Assembly (NCBI GenBank): GCA_041691315.1
Contig: JBEPUW010000019.1
Coordinates: 1 to 64,000 of the forward strand
DNA: 64,000 bases
Origin: Poindextera sp041691315
GTDB lineage: Bacteria > Pseudomonadota > Alphaproteobacteria > Caulobacterales > Caulobacteraceae
Direction of reading: 5' to 3'
Part shown: positions 22,934 through 32,269 of the stretch, piece after piece
Numbering within the stretch: position 1 is the stretch's first letter
Layout: the number at the start of each line of letters is the position of its first letter
The notes under the pieces: model-generated
Told to the model about the DNA's origin: nothing
The model's input: only the letters and a program-made list of their open reading frames with translations
Databases searched by the model: none
Made by a program: the position numbers and the translations under genes

Positions 22934-25585
22934 ATGAAGCGTGCATTGCTGCGCGGCGTGTCAGCCGCAACCATGGTCATCGTCGGCGGACTTTGGGCGT
23001 CACAAGCCCTGGCGCAGGCCGGGGCGCCGCCGGCGGGACCGACCGCGGAGCAACCCTCGGGCCAGGTCATCGTGACCGCGACGCGGCGCAATGCGGCGAT
23101 CGAGCACGTTCCGGTGGCCGTCTCCGCCTTCACCGCCAAGCAGCGCCAGGTGCTCGGCATCCAGACCACCCAGCAACTCAGCGACTTCACCCCCGGCCTG
23201 TCCTATTTCGCCTCGAACGACCGGGCCTACATCCGCGGCATCGGGCGCAACACGGTCAACCTGGCCACCGAGTCCGGCGTCGCCACCTACTACAACGGCA
23301 TCTATTACGGCGCGAACGCCTCGATCGCCGAGCAGCACAGCACGCTGTTCGTCGACCAGATCGAGGTCGACCGCGGACCGCAGAACACCCTTCACGGCTC
23401 GAACGCCGACGGCGGCACGATCAACTACATCTCGGCCAAGCCGACCCATTCGCTCTATGCCGAGGCCCGCATCGGCGGCCAAAGCTACGGTGAGTATTAT
23501 GGCGAGGCGGTGGTTTCCGGCCCGATCACCGACTGGCTGCGCTTCCGCGTCGGCGGCAACTATTCCAGACAGACCGGCGGCTTCTTCAACAACCTCATCG
23601 GCTCCCGCGAAGGCGGCGTGCTGGCCCAGGGCAACAACGGCAACCAGGAATATTTCGAAGCGCAGCTGGACGCCAATATCGGACCCCACCTGGACGGCTG
23701 GGCGATGGTGTCGGCCGGCGATTACCACACCTCGTTCCACACGGCCTCGGTTGTCGGCAACATCAACAACTACGAGTTCCCCAACGGCGCGTTGTTCCCC
23801 AGCGGATTTTACGGGCTGTGCGGCTTACCGGGACATAGCATGGACACCGGATGCGCCGGCGGACAGCCGATCGTTCCCGGCAGCGTGACGACCACCCCGG
23901 TCAATGCCTCGTCCTTCCCCGGCAACAACCCGTCCAACACGAACATACGGAATTTCATCCAGCAGTTTCACGACTCGAACACCCAGGATCACGACCTGGC
24001 GCTGGCGACCCGGTGGACCTACCATTTCGATGGCGCCGACCTACAGTATCTGGGTGGGTTCCAGCAGTTCTACTATAATCTCGGCGTATCCGGCACGGGC
24101 GCTGACGCCGGGGTCAACTCCTATCAGGTGGTGACTGCGGGCGGTCCACTCACCATCTTCCCGGGCGGCGAGCACACCCACTTCATCGAGAACGAAGGCT
24201 ATTTCAGCAACGAGCTGAGCCTGTCCTCGACCACGCCGGGACCGATCCAATGGATCGGTGGCCTCTACTGGTACCACGAGAAGTATGATCAGCCGGTCGA
24301 ACTGGGCTGCTATCCGTTCCAGCCGCAACTGCGGACGCCGATCTCACTGGCGGCCCTGCTGGGCGGGAAGGGCTTCGTCGCGGCCGCTCCGAACCCGATG
24401 GGCTGCGGCATCAACCTGGATACCCACCTGACCTACGACTCCTACGCCGGATACGGCCAGGTGACCTGGCAGATCACGCCGGAGTGGAAGATCGAGGGCG
24501 CGGCGCGCTACACCCAGGACCATAAGGTCGGTATCGAGGATTTCCGGGTGGTCAGTTTCGACGACCAGGTGGCTGGCTTCGGGGTCGACCTGACCCCGTT
24601 CGCGGTCAGCCCGATCAATCCCGCCACCGGAAAACCCTATCGCGGCAGCGGCGTCGGCTTCTATGATGCCGCAAGCGGCTTTGAAATGCGGACCCTGAAC
24701 GGGACGTGGAGCGCGGTCACGGGTGAGGCGACCCTCACCTGGCAACCCGATTCGGAAACGCTGGCCTACGCCAAATACAGCCGCGGCTACAAGACAGGCG
24801 GCTTCAACGGCGGCCAGGTGGCGGCCTTTCCAGAGACCAATCCCGAATATGTCGATGCGATCGAAGGCGGGGTGAAGAAGAGCTGGGGATCGGTGTTCCA
24901 GATCAACGGCGCGGCCTTCTTCTACAACTATCAGAACGACCAGCAGCCCCTGACCATCCAGAATTCCAGCGGGGTCTTGTTCAGCGACGTTTTCAACATC
25001 CCGTCGGTGCATACCTACGGGGTGGAGCTGGAGGCGAACTGGCATCCGTTCGAGCCCGTGGTCTTCACCGCCCAGTACACCTATCTGAGCGCCAAGATCG
25101 ACAAGATCGGCGCATGCGTCGAAGACACCACCGACCCGCTGGCCATCCTGCCCGGCTCCAGGACCGCCGGTTGCCCGGGTCCGGTCGGGGGAATCCAGCT
25201 GGTCAATCTGAAGGGCTCGACCCTGCCGGAATCGCCCCCGAACAAGATCTCGCTGAATGCGCTCTATACGCTCAGGTTCGATCCGGGAAACCTGATCCTG
25301 TCCGCCTCCTACATCTGGAAGGACAAGACCTATGGCTCGGTCTTCAACATCCCGCAGGCGCTAGCGCCCGCCTATTCGACCGCGAATTTCCGCATCGAAT
25401 GGGATGACGCCAAGAACCGTTACAATCTCAGCGCCTTCGTCAACAATATCGGCGACGAGACGGGCTATGACATCGTCACGCCGACGCGGGTCTCACCGGC
25501 CGGGCAGCCGTATGACCTGGTCGCCAACAAGAGCCTGACCTTCCCGCTGACCGTCGGCGCCGAACTTCAGGTCCGTTTCAAGTAG
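22934..25585 (+). CDS. TonB-dependent receptor with signal peptide
   Basis: An 883-residue outer-membrane receptor. The start is at MKRALLRGVSAATMVIVGGL, a clear signal peptide ending ASQALAQA. A TonB-box-like GQVIVTATRRN follows, with a plug domain (AAIEHVPVAVSAFT, LSDFTPGLSYF, RAYIRGIGRNTVNLATE, EVDRGPQNTLHGSNADGG). The long barrel ends LPLTVGAELQVRFK with a terminal aromatic. The plug motifs put it in the large sphingomonad/Caulobacterales group that imports sugars, lignin aromatics or other organics rather than classical siderophores, but the ligand cannot be read. The open frame extends upstream, but the signal peptide fixes the start. A terminator follows at 25611. Confidence 0.93.
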   Translation: MKRALLRGVSAATMVIVGGLWASQALAQAGAPPAGPTAEQPSGQVIVTATRRNAAIEHVPVAVSAFTAKQRQVLGIQTTQQLSDFTPGLSYFASNDRAYIRGIGRNTVNLATESGVATYYNGIYYGANASIAEQHSTLFVDQIEVDRGPQNTLHGSNADGGTINYISAKPTHSLYAEARIGGQSYGEYYGEAVVSGPITDWLRFRVGGNYSRQTGGFFNNLIGSREGGVLAQGNNGNQEYFEAQLDANIGPHLDGWAMVSAGDYHTSFHTASVVGNINNYEFPNGALFPSGFYGLCGLPGHSMDTGCAGGQPIVPGSVTTTPVNASSFPGNNPSNTNIRNFIQQFHDSNTQDHDLALATRWTYHFDGADLQYLGGFQQFYYNLGVSGTGADAGVNSYQVVTAGGPLTIFPGGEHTHFIENEGYFSNELSLSSTTPGPIQWIGGLYWYHEKYDQPVELGCYPFQPQLRTPISLAALLGGKGFVAAAPNPMGCGINLDTHLTYDSYAGYGQVTWQITPEWKIEGAARYTQDHKVGIEDFRVVSFDDQVAGFGVDLTPFAVSPINPATGKPYRGSGVGFYDAASGFEMRTLNGTWSAVTGEATLTWQPDSETLAYAKYSRGYKTGGFNGGQVAAFPETNPEYVDAIEGGVKKSWGSVFQINGAAFFYNYQNDQQPLTIQNSSGVLFSDVFNIPSVHTYGVELEANWHPFEPVVFTAQYTYLSAKIDKIGACVEDTTDPLAILPGSRTAGCPGPVGGIQLVNLKGSTLPESPPNKISLNALYTLRFDPGNLILSASYIWKDKTYGSVFNIPQALAPAYSTANFRIEWDDAKNRYNLSAFVNNIGDETGYDIVTPTRVSPAGQPYDLVANKSLTFPLTVGAELQVRFK

Positions 25586-25610
25586 GCATCATAGCCGCGC
25601 GCAGCGGCGC

Positions 25611-25655
25611 AAAAAAATCGAGGCCGGGCGATGCAAATCGTCCGGCCTCTTTTTT
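25611..25655. terminator. bidirectional rho-independent terminator
   Basis: A stem gaggccgg / ccggcctc encloses a 14-nt loop. Seven A precede the stem and six T follow it, so it can terminate both the TonB receptor on the plus strand and bioB on the minus strand. It sits exactly between their convergent 3' ends. Confidence 0.9.
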
Positions 25656-25667
25656 GGCAGAACGCGA

Positions 25668-26657
25668 TTAGTTGACCGGACTGAGGTCGACCACCGGCCG
25701 CATAGGCCGCATGCCCAGGTCGGCGAGCAGCCTCGCGTCCTCGTCCTCGCCCGGCAAGGCGGTGGTTAAGAGCTTGCCGCCGACGAACATCGAATTGCCC
25801 CCGGCCAGGAAGCAGAGCGCCTGCATCTCGCGGCTCATGCCGTCGCGGCCGGCGGAGAGCCGCACCACCGCCTTCGGACAGACGATCCGCGCGACCGCGA
25901 CCGTGCGCACGAACTCCAGCCCGTCCAGCGGCGGGCTGTCGCCCAACGGTGTCCCGGGGATCGGCACCAGCGCGTTGACCGGCAAGGACTCCGGATGGGC
26001 GGGAAGCGTCGCCAGGGCGTGCAGCAGCCCGGCCCGGGCCTGGCGGCTTTCGCCCATGCCGACGATACCGCCGCAGCAGACGCTCATCCCCGCCGCCCGG
26101 ACGTGCTCCAAAGTGTCGAGCCGGTCCTGATAGGTGCGGGTGGATATCACCCGGGCATAATCCTCAGGCGCGGTGTCGAGGTTGTGGTTGTAATAGTCGA
26201 GCCCCGCGGCGCGCAGGGCGACGGCCTGGTGCGGCTCGAGCATGCCCAGCGTTGCGCAGGTCTCCAGGCCCAACGCCTTGACCCCGGCGATCATGGCCAC
26301 GAGCCTGGGCAGGTCACGGTCTTTCAGGTCGCGCCAGGCGGCGCCCATGCAGAAACGCTGCGCCCCGCCGGCCTTGGCGGTCGCGGCCTGGGCGATGACC
26401 GCATCCGCGTCCATCAGCCGGGTCGCCTTCAGCCCGGTGTCAAAATGCGCCGACTGGCTGCAATAGCCGCAGTCCTCGACGCAGCCGCCGGTCTTCACCG
26501 AGAGCAGCTGCGAGAGCTGCATTTCGCTGGGCTCGAACCAGGCCCGATGCACGCTGGCGGCCATGAATACGAGGTCGGCGAACGGCAGATCGAACAGGGC
26601 CTCGACCTCGTCGCGGGTCCAGTCGTTCCGCGGTGCGGTGATATTGGCTGACGTCAT
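25668..26657 (-). CDS. bioB: biotin synthase
   Basis: A 329-residue radical SAM enzyme that inserts sulfur into dethiobiotin, the last step of biotin synthesis. The radical SAM cluster motif is C59-x3-C63-x2-C66 (CVEDCGYC). Other hallmarks are FCMGAAWRD, CATLGMLE, YYNHNLDTAPE, CCGGIVGMGE and LPVNALVPIPGTPL, and VRLSAGRDGMSREMQALCF with the Arg/Cys ligands of the [2Fe-2S] cluster. Length and motifs are fully typical. Other bio genes are not in the window. Biotin is needed by the carboxylase at 30268. Confidence 0.97.
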   Translation of the reverse strand: MTSANITAPRNDWTRDEVEALFDLPFADLVFMAASVHRAWFEPSEMQLSQLLSVKTGGCVEDCGYCSQSAHFDTGLKATRLMDADAVIAQAATAKAGGAQRFCMGAAWRDLKDRDLPRLVAMIAGVKALGLETCATLGMLEPHQAVALRAAGLDYYNHNLDTAPEDYARVISTRTYQDRLDTLEHVRAAGMSVCCGGIVGMGESRQARAGLLHALATLPAHPESLPVNALVPIPGTPLGDSPPLDGLEFVRTVAVARIVCPKAVVRLSAGRDGMSREMQALCFLAGGNSMFVGGKLLTTALPGEDEDARLLADLGMRPMRPVVDLSPVN

Positions 26658-26800
26658 GGCTGTCCTCTACGGTCGGCGAGGCGCCGGCGTTATCACATCG
26701 AACCGCGATTGACCCACACGGGCGGATCAAAAAAGCGTTCGGTTCATCGGAGCCGGAATTTCCTTTACGACTAAGGCCTGCGTTCAAGTCAGGGACAGGC

Positions 26801-28351
26801 ATGGCGGCATCAAACCGACCGGGCGGCCGGGTGCTCAAGCGCCGAAAGACGCCGGCGGCGTTCGCGCCCGCCGAGGTGGCCGAGCGGCTCGACGCGGCCG
26901 GGGCCCACTATGCCGCCGGCCGGCTGGACGATGCGGCCCGCGCCTATGAAGCCGTCGAAACGCGCAATCCGGGCGACAACCGCGCCCCCTATTCGCTGGC
27001 CATCATCGACATCCGCCTTGGCCGCCTGACCCGCGCCTTCGAGCGGCTGAAGGGCGTGGTCCGCCGCGAGCCCGGCCTGTTCACAGCCCAGCACAATCTG
27101 GGTTTCGTCTGCCAGAGCCTGGGGCTGTGGCCGCAAGCCGCGGCAGCCTACGCCGCCGCCCTGGCCCTGCACCCTGACGCCGCGGAGACCGCCTTCAACC
27201 TGGCCGCGGCCCTGGCCATCCTTGGACGGACGGATGACGCGATCACGCGCTATCGCGGCCTGATGGCCGACCCCGCCACCGCGCGCCGCGCGCTGACCGG
27301 CGCAGGGCTGCTGAAAGCTTCGGCCATCACCGACGCCGAACTGGCGGCCCTGCGGCAGGCTGCGTCGGACGAGGGTGTCGTGGTCGAGGTTCGCACCGGC
27401 CTGCTGTTCGCGCTCGGCGAGGTGCTGGAGGCGCGCGGATCTGACCAGGATGCCTTCGCGGCCTTCGCGGACGGCAACCGGCTCAAGTACGACGCGCTGG
27501 TGGCCGCGGCGAACGGGCCCGCGGGCGCCTCCGCCCACCCCAAGGCCATCGCCCGCGACCACGCTCGGTCGGCGGCCCGGGTCCAGGCCTTGTTCACACC
27601 GGACTTCATCGCCACGCGGCGTGGAAGCGGCCTTACCACCCACCGGCCGATCTTCATCGTCGGCATGCCGCGCTCAGGCTCGACCCTGATCGAGCAGATC
27701 CTGTCCAGCCACCCGGCCGTCCAGGGCATGGGCGAAAGCTCGGCCCTTGCCGATGTGCTGGAGCGAGCGAACACTTATGAACCCGGGCGGTCGAGCAACT
27801 TTCGCGACCTCGCCAACGACTATCTGGCGACCTTGCGCGCCCGCGGCTGGAAACCCGGCGCGCGGCCGGTCGACAAGACCCTGGAGAGCTTCCTCCATGT
27901 CGGCATGATCCATCTGATGTTCCCGCGCGCGGTCATCCTGCACAGCGTGCGCGATCCAGTGGACACCGGCCTGGCCTGCTATCGACAGCTGTTCGGTCAC
28001 GGCAACGAAACCCTCTATGACCTCGGCCAGATCGGCGCGGAATATGTCAGCTATCGCGCGGTGATGGACCATTGGCGCGCCGTGCTGCCCGGCCGTGTCA
28101 TCGACGTCAGTCATGAGGCGCTGGTCTCCGATCCCGAGGGACAGATCCGCTGGCTGGTCACCGAGGCGTGCGGGCTCGACTGGGACCCGGCCTGCCTGGC
28201 CTTCCACCGCACCAGCCGGCCGGTCCGCACCGCCAGCGTCGCCCAGGTGCGCCAGCCCATCTTCACCACCTCGCTGCAGCGCTGGCGCCGCTACGAACGC
28301 CATCTAGGCCCGTTGCTGGAAGCGCTCGGGCCGTATGCGCCGAAGGCCTGA
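26801..28351 (+). CDS. TPR-domain sulfotransferase
   Basis: A 516-residue protein. Residues about 20-260 are tetratricopeptide-like helices (LDAAGAHYAAGRLDDAARAY, FTAQHNLGFVCQSLGLWPQA, ETAFNLAAALAILGRTDDAI). Residues about 280-500 are a sulfotransferase domain with the PAPS 5'-phosphosulfate loop PRSGSTL (residues 290-296), SSHPAVQGMGES, and the 3'-phosphate motif region HSVRDPVDTGLACYRQLF, ending RTASVAQVRQPIF. It should transfer sulfate from PAPS to an acceptor held or recruited by the TPR part. The TPR-sulfotransferase fusion is common in alphaproteobacteria but its acceptors are mostly unknown. It is divergent from bioB. Confidence 0.88.
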   Translation: MAASNRPGGRVLKRRKTPAAFAPAEVAERLDAAGAHYAAGRLDDAARAYEAVETRNPGDNRAPYSLAIIDIRLGRLTRAFERLKGVVRREPGLFTAQHNLGFVCQSLGLWPQAAAAYAAALALHPDAAETAFNLAAALAILGRTDDAITRYRGLMADPATARRALTGAGLLKASAITDAELAALRQAASDEGVVVEVRTGLLFALGEVLEARGSDQDAFAAFADGNRLKYDALVAAANGPAGASAHPKAIARDHARSAARVQALFTPDFIATRRGSGLTTHRPIFIVGMPRSGSTLIEQILSSHPAVQGMGESSALADVLERANTYEPGRSSNFRDLANDYLATLRARGWKPGARPVDKTLESFLHVGMIHLMFPRAVILHSVRDPVDTGLACYRQLFGHGNETLYDLGQIGAEYVSYRAVMDHWRAVLPGRVIDVSHEALVSDPEGQIRWLVTEACGLDWDPACLAFHRTSRPVRTASVAQVRQPIFTTSLQRWRRYERHLGPLLEALGPYAPKA

Positions 28352-28415
28352 GGCGATCGCATCCGCCGCTTAGCGACTCCAGCGGGGGATGACGGTGAAA
28401 ATTGCGTGAAGTGTT

Positions 28416-29306
28416 TTACGCCTCCATGACCGGCACCCACCATTCGACCCAGGCGCCGGCCTGGTCGGGGGTGGAGTCGGCGGGGTAGAATTCCAGGTCT
28501 GGGGCCTGGGCCAGCTTGTGGCCGGACTTGGGCACGCGCTCGCCCCAGATCTCCCGGGCCGCGGCCAGCATCTGCGGCTGCAGCGGGCCGCCGTCCATGA
28601 CCTGGCGAAAGATCAGATAGGTCTGTGGCGCCAAGTCGACGATCTCCAGTCCCGCCGGCGCCGGCGCGTCGGCAGAGAGGTGCACGCCGGCCAGGTAACG
28701 CATGGCGCCGGGGTCGGACCCCTGGGCTGCTGCCGAGCAGACGCCGAAGGTCTCACCAAGGCCGCCCTCAAACGGCATCCGCTCGATCAATCGGTCCCAG
28801 AGCTTCGGAATGCCCGCCTTGTCGGTCTCATTGAAGTCGGCGGCGAAGCCGGCGATGCGCAGGCGACCTTTACGAACCGGCTGCGGCGCCTGGCTGAGCT
28901 GGGTGCGGGACTCAGGGCTGTCGGACATGACGAAAATCTCCGATGGGCTGGTTCGCGCACTGGCCCGACGATAGAGGCCAGGCGGAATGCCGAAGACGCG
29001 CTTGAAGGCGCGGGTAAAACCTTCCTGGCTGTCGAAGCCGCAGTCGAAGGCCAGATCGATCAGACTTGGAGAGGCCGGACCGCAGAGCCGGTCCGCCGCC
29101 GCGGTCAGCCGGAGCGCCCGCACATAGGCCATGGGGCTCTGGCCAAACCGCGCCCCGAACTGACGCGTGAAATGATAGGCGGAGAGCCCGGCGGCCTCGG
29201 CGAGCTGGGCCAGGCTCAGCGGCTCAAACAGCCTGGCGTCGATGTGCCGCCGCGCCCGCTCCAGCGGATCGACAAGAACGGCGGGGCCAGGCGCCAGATC
29301 GGTCAT
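28416..29306 (-). CDS. AraC-family regulator with GyrI-like effector domain
   Basis: A 296-residue transcription factor. The N-terminal about 110 residues are the two-HTH AraC/XylS DNA-binding domain (ARRHIDARLFEPLSLAQLAE, AYHFTRQFGARFGQSPMAYV, and GFDSQEGFTRAFKRVFGIPP). A linker leads to a C-terminal GyrI-like/SOUL-type small-molecule binding domain (LRIAGFAADFNETDKAGIPKL, MRYLAGVHLSADAPAP, ending GAWVEWWVPVMEA). Such Rob/GyrI-like regulators respond to drugs or small hydrophobics. It is followed by a GST gene on the same strand (upstream at 29365), suggesting xenobiotic control. Target promoters unknown. Confidence 0.9.
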   Translation of the reverse strand: MTDLAPGPAVLVDPLERARRHIDARLFEPLSLAQLAEAAGLSAYHFTRQFGARFGQSPMAYVRALRLTAAADRLCGPASPSLIDLAFDCGFDSQEGFTRAFKRVFGIPPGLYRRASARTSPSEIFVMSDSPESRTQLSQAPQPVRKGRLRIAGFAADFNETDKAGIPKLWDRLIERMPFEGGLGETFGVCSAAAQGSDPGAMRYLAGVHLSADAPAPAGLEIVDLAPQTYLIFRQVMDGGPLQPQMLAAAREIWGERVPKSGHKLAQAPDLEFYPADSTPDQAGAWVEWWVPVMEA

Positions 29307-29364
29307 GTCCTCACCATGACGCCTGTGCCGCGGCGTGTCTTGACCGGCGTTGCTGGCGCGCGGC

Positions 29365-30150
29365 CTAACCGAAGTTGGGGCTGAAGCGGATGTTGTCGCG
29401 CTCCAGGCCCTTGACCACCACCTCCAGCCCGCCGGACTTGATCATCCATTCCAGCCGGTGGTCGCGGTATTCGCGCTTGAACAGGCCCTGTTCGACCAGG
29501 GTCGCGGCGTCGGTCATCGGCAAGGCCGGCGCGGTCATTTCCTCGATGGTCTTGGCCACCGAGGCGCGCGCATTGGCCCGCTCCAGCCAAGCCGAGAGTT
29601 TGGAGCCCCGGGCCGGCGGATGGCCGACGCCCAGCGAGCCGTTCACGTAAGGAACCACGGAAAGGTCGCCCCAGCCGAAGCTGTCGCCATTGAACCAGGT
29701 CCGGGTTCCCAGCTGGTCTTCGAGCCAGGCGAAGAAACCCTCGGTCTGCGCCTTGGCATTGGCGCGCAGGGTCTCGGCCAGTTCGCCCTCGGCTCTCCGA
29801 AACCAGTTCAGTTCGGCCAGGCCCCAGTTGATCGCCTCGAAATGGGTGTCCATCACCTCTTCCAGCATGCGCACCCGCGCCCGCTCGGCGGCGTCCTTGG
29901 GCAGCATGGCCGGGTTGGGCCATTTGTCCTCGAGATATTCCAGGATGATGGTCGAATCGAAGATGGCGACCTCGCCGTCGACCAGGGCCGGCACCTCGCC
30001 CCGCGGACTGGCCTTGGCGAAATCGCCGCCCACCCCGCCCGCGCCGAGGCCGCCCGGCGACAGCGCCTCGAACTCCAGGCCCTTTTCGCGCAGGGCGATC
30101 TTGACCTTCTGGGCATAGGGCGACAGCGGGTGTTCATAGAGGGTGATCAT
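29365..30150 (-). CDS. glutathione S-transferase family protein
   Basis: A 261-residue protein with the thioredoxin-like GST N-domain (MITLYEHPLSPYAQKVKIAL, EVPALVDGEVAIFDSTIILEY, the last carrying the SNAIL-like D-S-x-I glutathione-binding turn). The all-helical C-domain has GDSFGWGDLSVVPYVNGSLG (N-capping box) and WLERANARASVAKT. It ends with a longer tail (HRLEWMIKSGGLEVVVKGL) than classical GSTs. It conjugates or reduces electrophiles with glutathione, or serves as a dehalogenase/isomerase; substrate unknown. It lies just upstream of the AraC gene on the same strand and is divergent from pccA. Confidence 0.88.
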   Translation of the reverse strand: MITLYEHPLSPYAQKVKIALREKGLEFEALSPGGLGAGGVGGDFAKASPRGEVPALVDGEVAIFDSTIILEYLEDKWPNPAMLPKDAAERARVRMLEEVMDTHFEAINWGLAELNWFRRAEGELAETLRANAKAQTEGFFAWLEDQLGTRTWFNGDSFGWGDLSVVPYVNGSLGVGHPPARGSKLSAWLERANARASVAKTIEEMTAPALPMTDAATLVEQGLFKREYRDHRLEWMIKSGGLEVVVKGLERDNIRFSPNFG

Positions 30151-30267
30151 GGCGGGCCCTTGAAGCTTGCTCTAAGCAGCACGCCACAGGCCCGACCCAG
30201 GGTCAATCTGGCCAAGCGCGCGATTAGCCGATAAGCCGCGCAAGCCATTGGGAGGCGGTCGGCGCGC

Positions 30268-32268
30268 ATGTTTTCGAAAATCCTGATCGCCAACCGCGGC
30301 GAGATCGCCGTCCGCATCATCAAGACCGCCCGCAAGCTGGGGATAGCCACGGTGGTGGTCTATTCCGAAGCGGACGCCGACAGCCTGGCCGTCGAAATGG
30401 CCGACCAGACGGTCGCCATCGGCCCCGCGCCCGCCGCCCAATCCTATCTGGTCGCCGAGAAGATCATCGCCGCGGCCGATAAGACCCACGCCGAGGCCAT
30501 CCATCCAGGCTTCGGCTTCCTGTCCGAAAACGCCGGCTTCGCCCGCGCCTGCGCGGCGGCCGGCATCGTCTTCATCGGGCCCAATCCCGACGCCATCGAC
30601 GCCATGGGCGACAAGATCGCCTCCAAGCGCTTCGCCACCGCCGCCGGCGTCTCGGTGGTGCCCGGCCATATCGGCGAGATCGCCGACGGGGCGCAGGCGG
30701 CCCAGATCTCGCACGAGATCGGCTATCCGGTGATGATCAAGGCTTCGGCCGGCGGCGGCGGCAAGGGCATCCGCGTCGCCTGGAACGACCGCGACGTCGA
30801 TGAAGGCTTTTCGGCGGTGCGCGCCGAGGCCAAGGCCGCCTTCGGAGACGACCGCATCTTCATCGAGAAGTTCATCGAGAGCCCGCGCCACGTCGAGATC
30901 CAGGTCCTGGGCGACGCCCACGGCCATGTGGTGCATCTGTTCGAGCGCGAATGCTCGATCCAGCGGCGCAATCAAAAGGTGATCGAGGAGGCGCCCTCGC
31001 CGCTGCTCGATGCCGAAACCCGCGCCGCCATGGGGGCCCAGGCCGTCGCGCTGGCCAAGGCGGTCAACTACAATTCCGCCGGCACGGTGGAGTTCGTCGC
31101 CGGCCAGGACAAGAGCTTCTACTTCCTGGAGATGAACACCCGGCTGCAGGTGGAGCATCCGGTGACCGAACTGATCACCGGTGTCGACCTGGTCGAGCAG
31201 ATGATCCGTGTCGCCGCCGGCGAGCCGCTGGCCTTCACGCAGGATGATCTGGCCATCAAGGGCTGGGCGATCGAGAGCCGGGTCTATGCCGAGGATCCCT
31301 TGCGCCGCTTCCTGCCGTCGATCGGCCGGCTGGTGCGCTACGAGGCGCCCGTCGAGGGCGACGCGGACGGCTACATCGTGCGCAACGACGCCGGCGTGCG
31401 CGAGGGCGACGAGATCTCGATGTTCTACGACCCGATGATCGCCAAGCTGTCGACCTGGGCGCCGACGCGCCTGGAGGCCATCGACGGCATGGGCCGGGCG
31501 CTGGAGGACTTCCACATCGCGGGGCCGAGCCAGAACCTGGCCTTCCTGGCCGCGGTGATGGACCAGGACCGCTACCGCTCCGGCGTCATCTCGACCAACT
31601 ACATCCCCGACGAATTTCCCGAAGGCTTCCACTGGGTCGCGCCAACCGCCTTCCAGGCCGACCTGATGACCGCGGCCGGCGCCTATATGCACCGGCTGCT
31701 GGCGGCCCGCGCCCGGCGCCAGGCCAATGGCCTTGCCGGACCGCTGACCCGCACCGAGTGGGTGGTGGCCATCGACAAGGCCAAGCGTTCCGTCGAGTTG
31801 GCCGACATCGAGGACGGCTTGGTCGTAACCCTGCCGGATGAGGGTCGCGCGCTGACCTTGACCGATGTCGATTGGCGGCCCGGCCGGCCGCTGTTCCGCG
31901 GGGTGCTCGACGGCCGCGCCTTCACCGCCACGATCGAACAGGCCGAAGAGGGCTTCTTCATCCGCCATCGCGCCGCCCGCGCCCGGGTGCTGGTGCTGAC
32001 GCCGCTGTCGTCGGCCATGCACGAGCGCCTGCCGGAGAAGGTCAAGGCCGACACCTCCAAACTGGTGGTCTCGCCGATGCCGGGCCTTGTGGTGACCATG
32101 GACGCCGTCGCCGGCCAGACCGTGCGCGAGGGCGAGGTGGTCTGCATCATCGAGGCGATGAAGATGCAGAATATCATCCGGGCCGAGCGCGAAGGGGTGG
32201 TCAAGGCGGTGAACGCCGCGGCCGGCGACAGCGTCGCGGCCGACGACGTGCTAGTGGAGTTCGCCTGA
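30268..32268 (+). CDS. pccA: propionyl-CoA carboxylase alpha subunit (biotin carboxylase + BCCP)
   Basis: A 666-residue cytosolic subunit. It carboxylates its biotin with ATP and bicarbonate so that the beta subunit can make methylmalonyl-CoA. The order of domains is biotin carboxylase N-domain (FSKILIANRGEIAVRIIKTA), ATP-grasp with the glycine loop KASAGGGGKGIRVAW and EKFIESPRHVEIQVLGD, and the catalytic FLEMNTRLQVEHPVTE. A BT-like linker domain and a C-terminal biotinyl domain with EAMKMQN (Lys about 632) follow. The beta subunit pccB is not adjacent. It is the first gene of pccA-mutA-mutB; one nt separates its stop from mutA. The family could also be methylcrotonyl- or acetyl-CoA carboxylase, but the mut genes favour propionate. 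Confidence 0.93.
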   Translation: MFSKILIANRGEIAVRIIKTARKLGIATVVVYSEADADSLAVEMADQTVAIGPAPAAQSYLVAEKIIAAADKTHAEAIHPGFGFLSENAGFARACAAAGIVFIGPNPDAIDAMGDKIASKRFATAAGVSVVPGHIGEIADGAQAAQISHEIGYPVMIKASAGGGGKGIRVAWNDRDVDEGFSAVRAEAKAAFGDDRIFIEKFIESPRHVEIQVLGDAHGHVVHLFERECSIQRRNQKVIEEAPSPLLDAETRAAMGAQAVALAKAVNYNSAGTVEFVAGQDKSFYFLEMNTRLQVEHPVTELITGVDLVEQMIRVAAGEPLAFTQDDLAIKGWAIESRVYAEDPLRRFLPSIGRLVRYEAPVEGDADGYIVRNDAGVREGDEISMFYDPMIAKLSTWAPTRLEAIDGMGRALEDFHIAGPSQNLAFLAAVMDQDRYRSGVISTNYIPDEFPEGFHWVAPTAFQADLMTAAGAYMHRLLAARARRQANGLAGPLTRTEWVVAIDKAKRSVELADIEDGLVVTLPDEGRALTLTDVDWRPGRPLFRGVLDGRAFTATIEQAEEGFFIRHRAARARVLVLTPLSSAMHERLPEKVKADTSKLVVSPMPGLVVTMDAVAGQTVREGEVVCIIEAMKMQNIIRAEREGVVKAVNAAAGDSVAADDVLVEFA

Positions 32269-32269
32269 C

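Noticed and set aside
30172..32022. Long open frame of 616 codons antisense to pccA
   Set aside because: It mirrors a well-defined carboxylase, has no ribosome site or domain, and its composition is the usual reverse-strand shadow of GC-rich codons.
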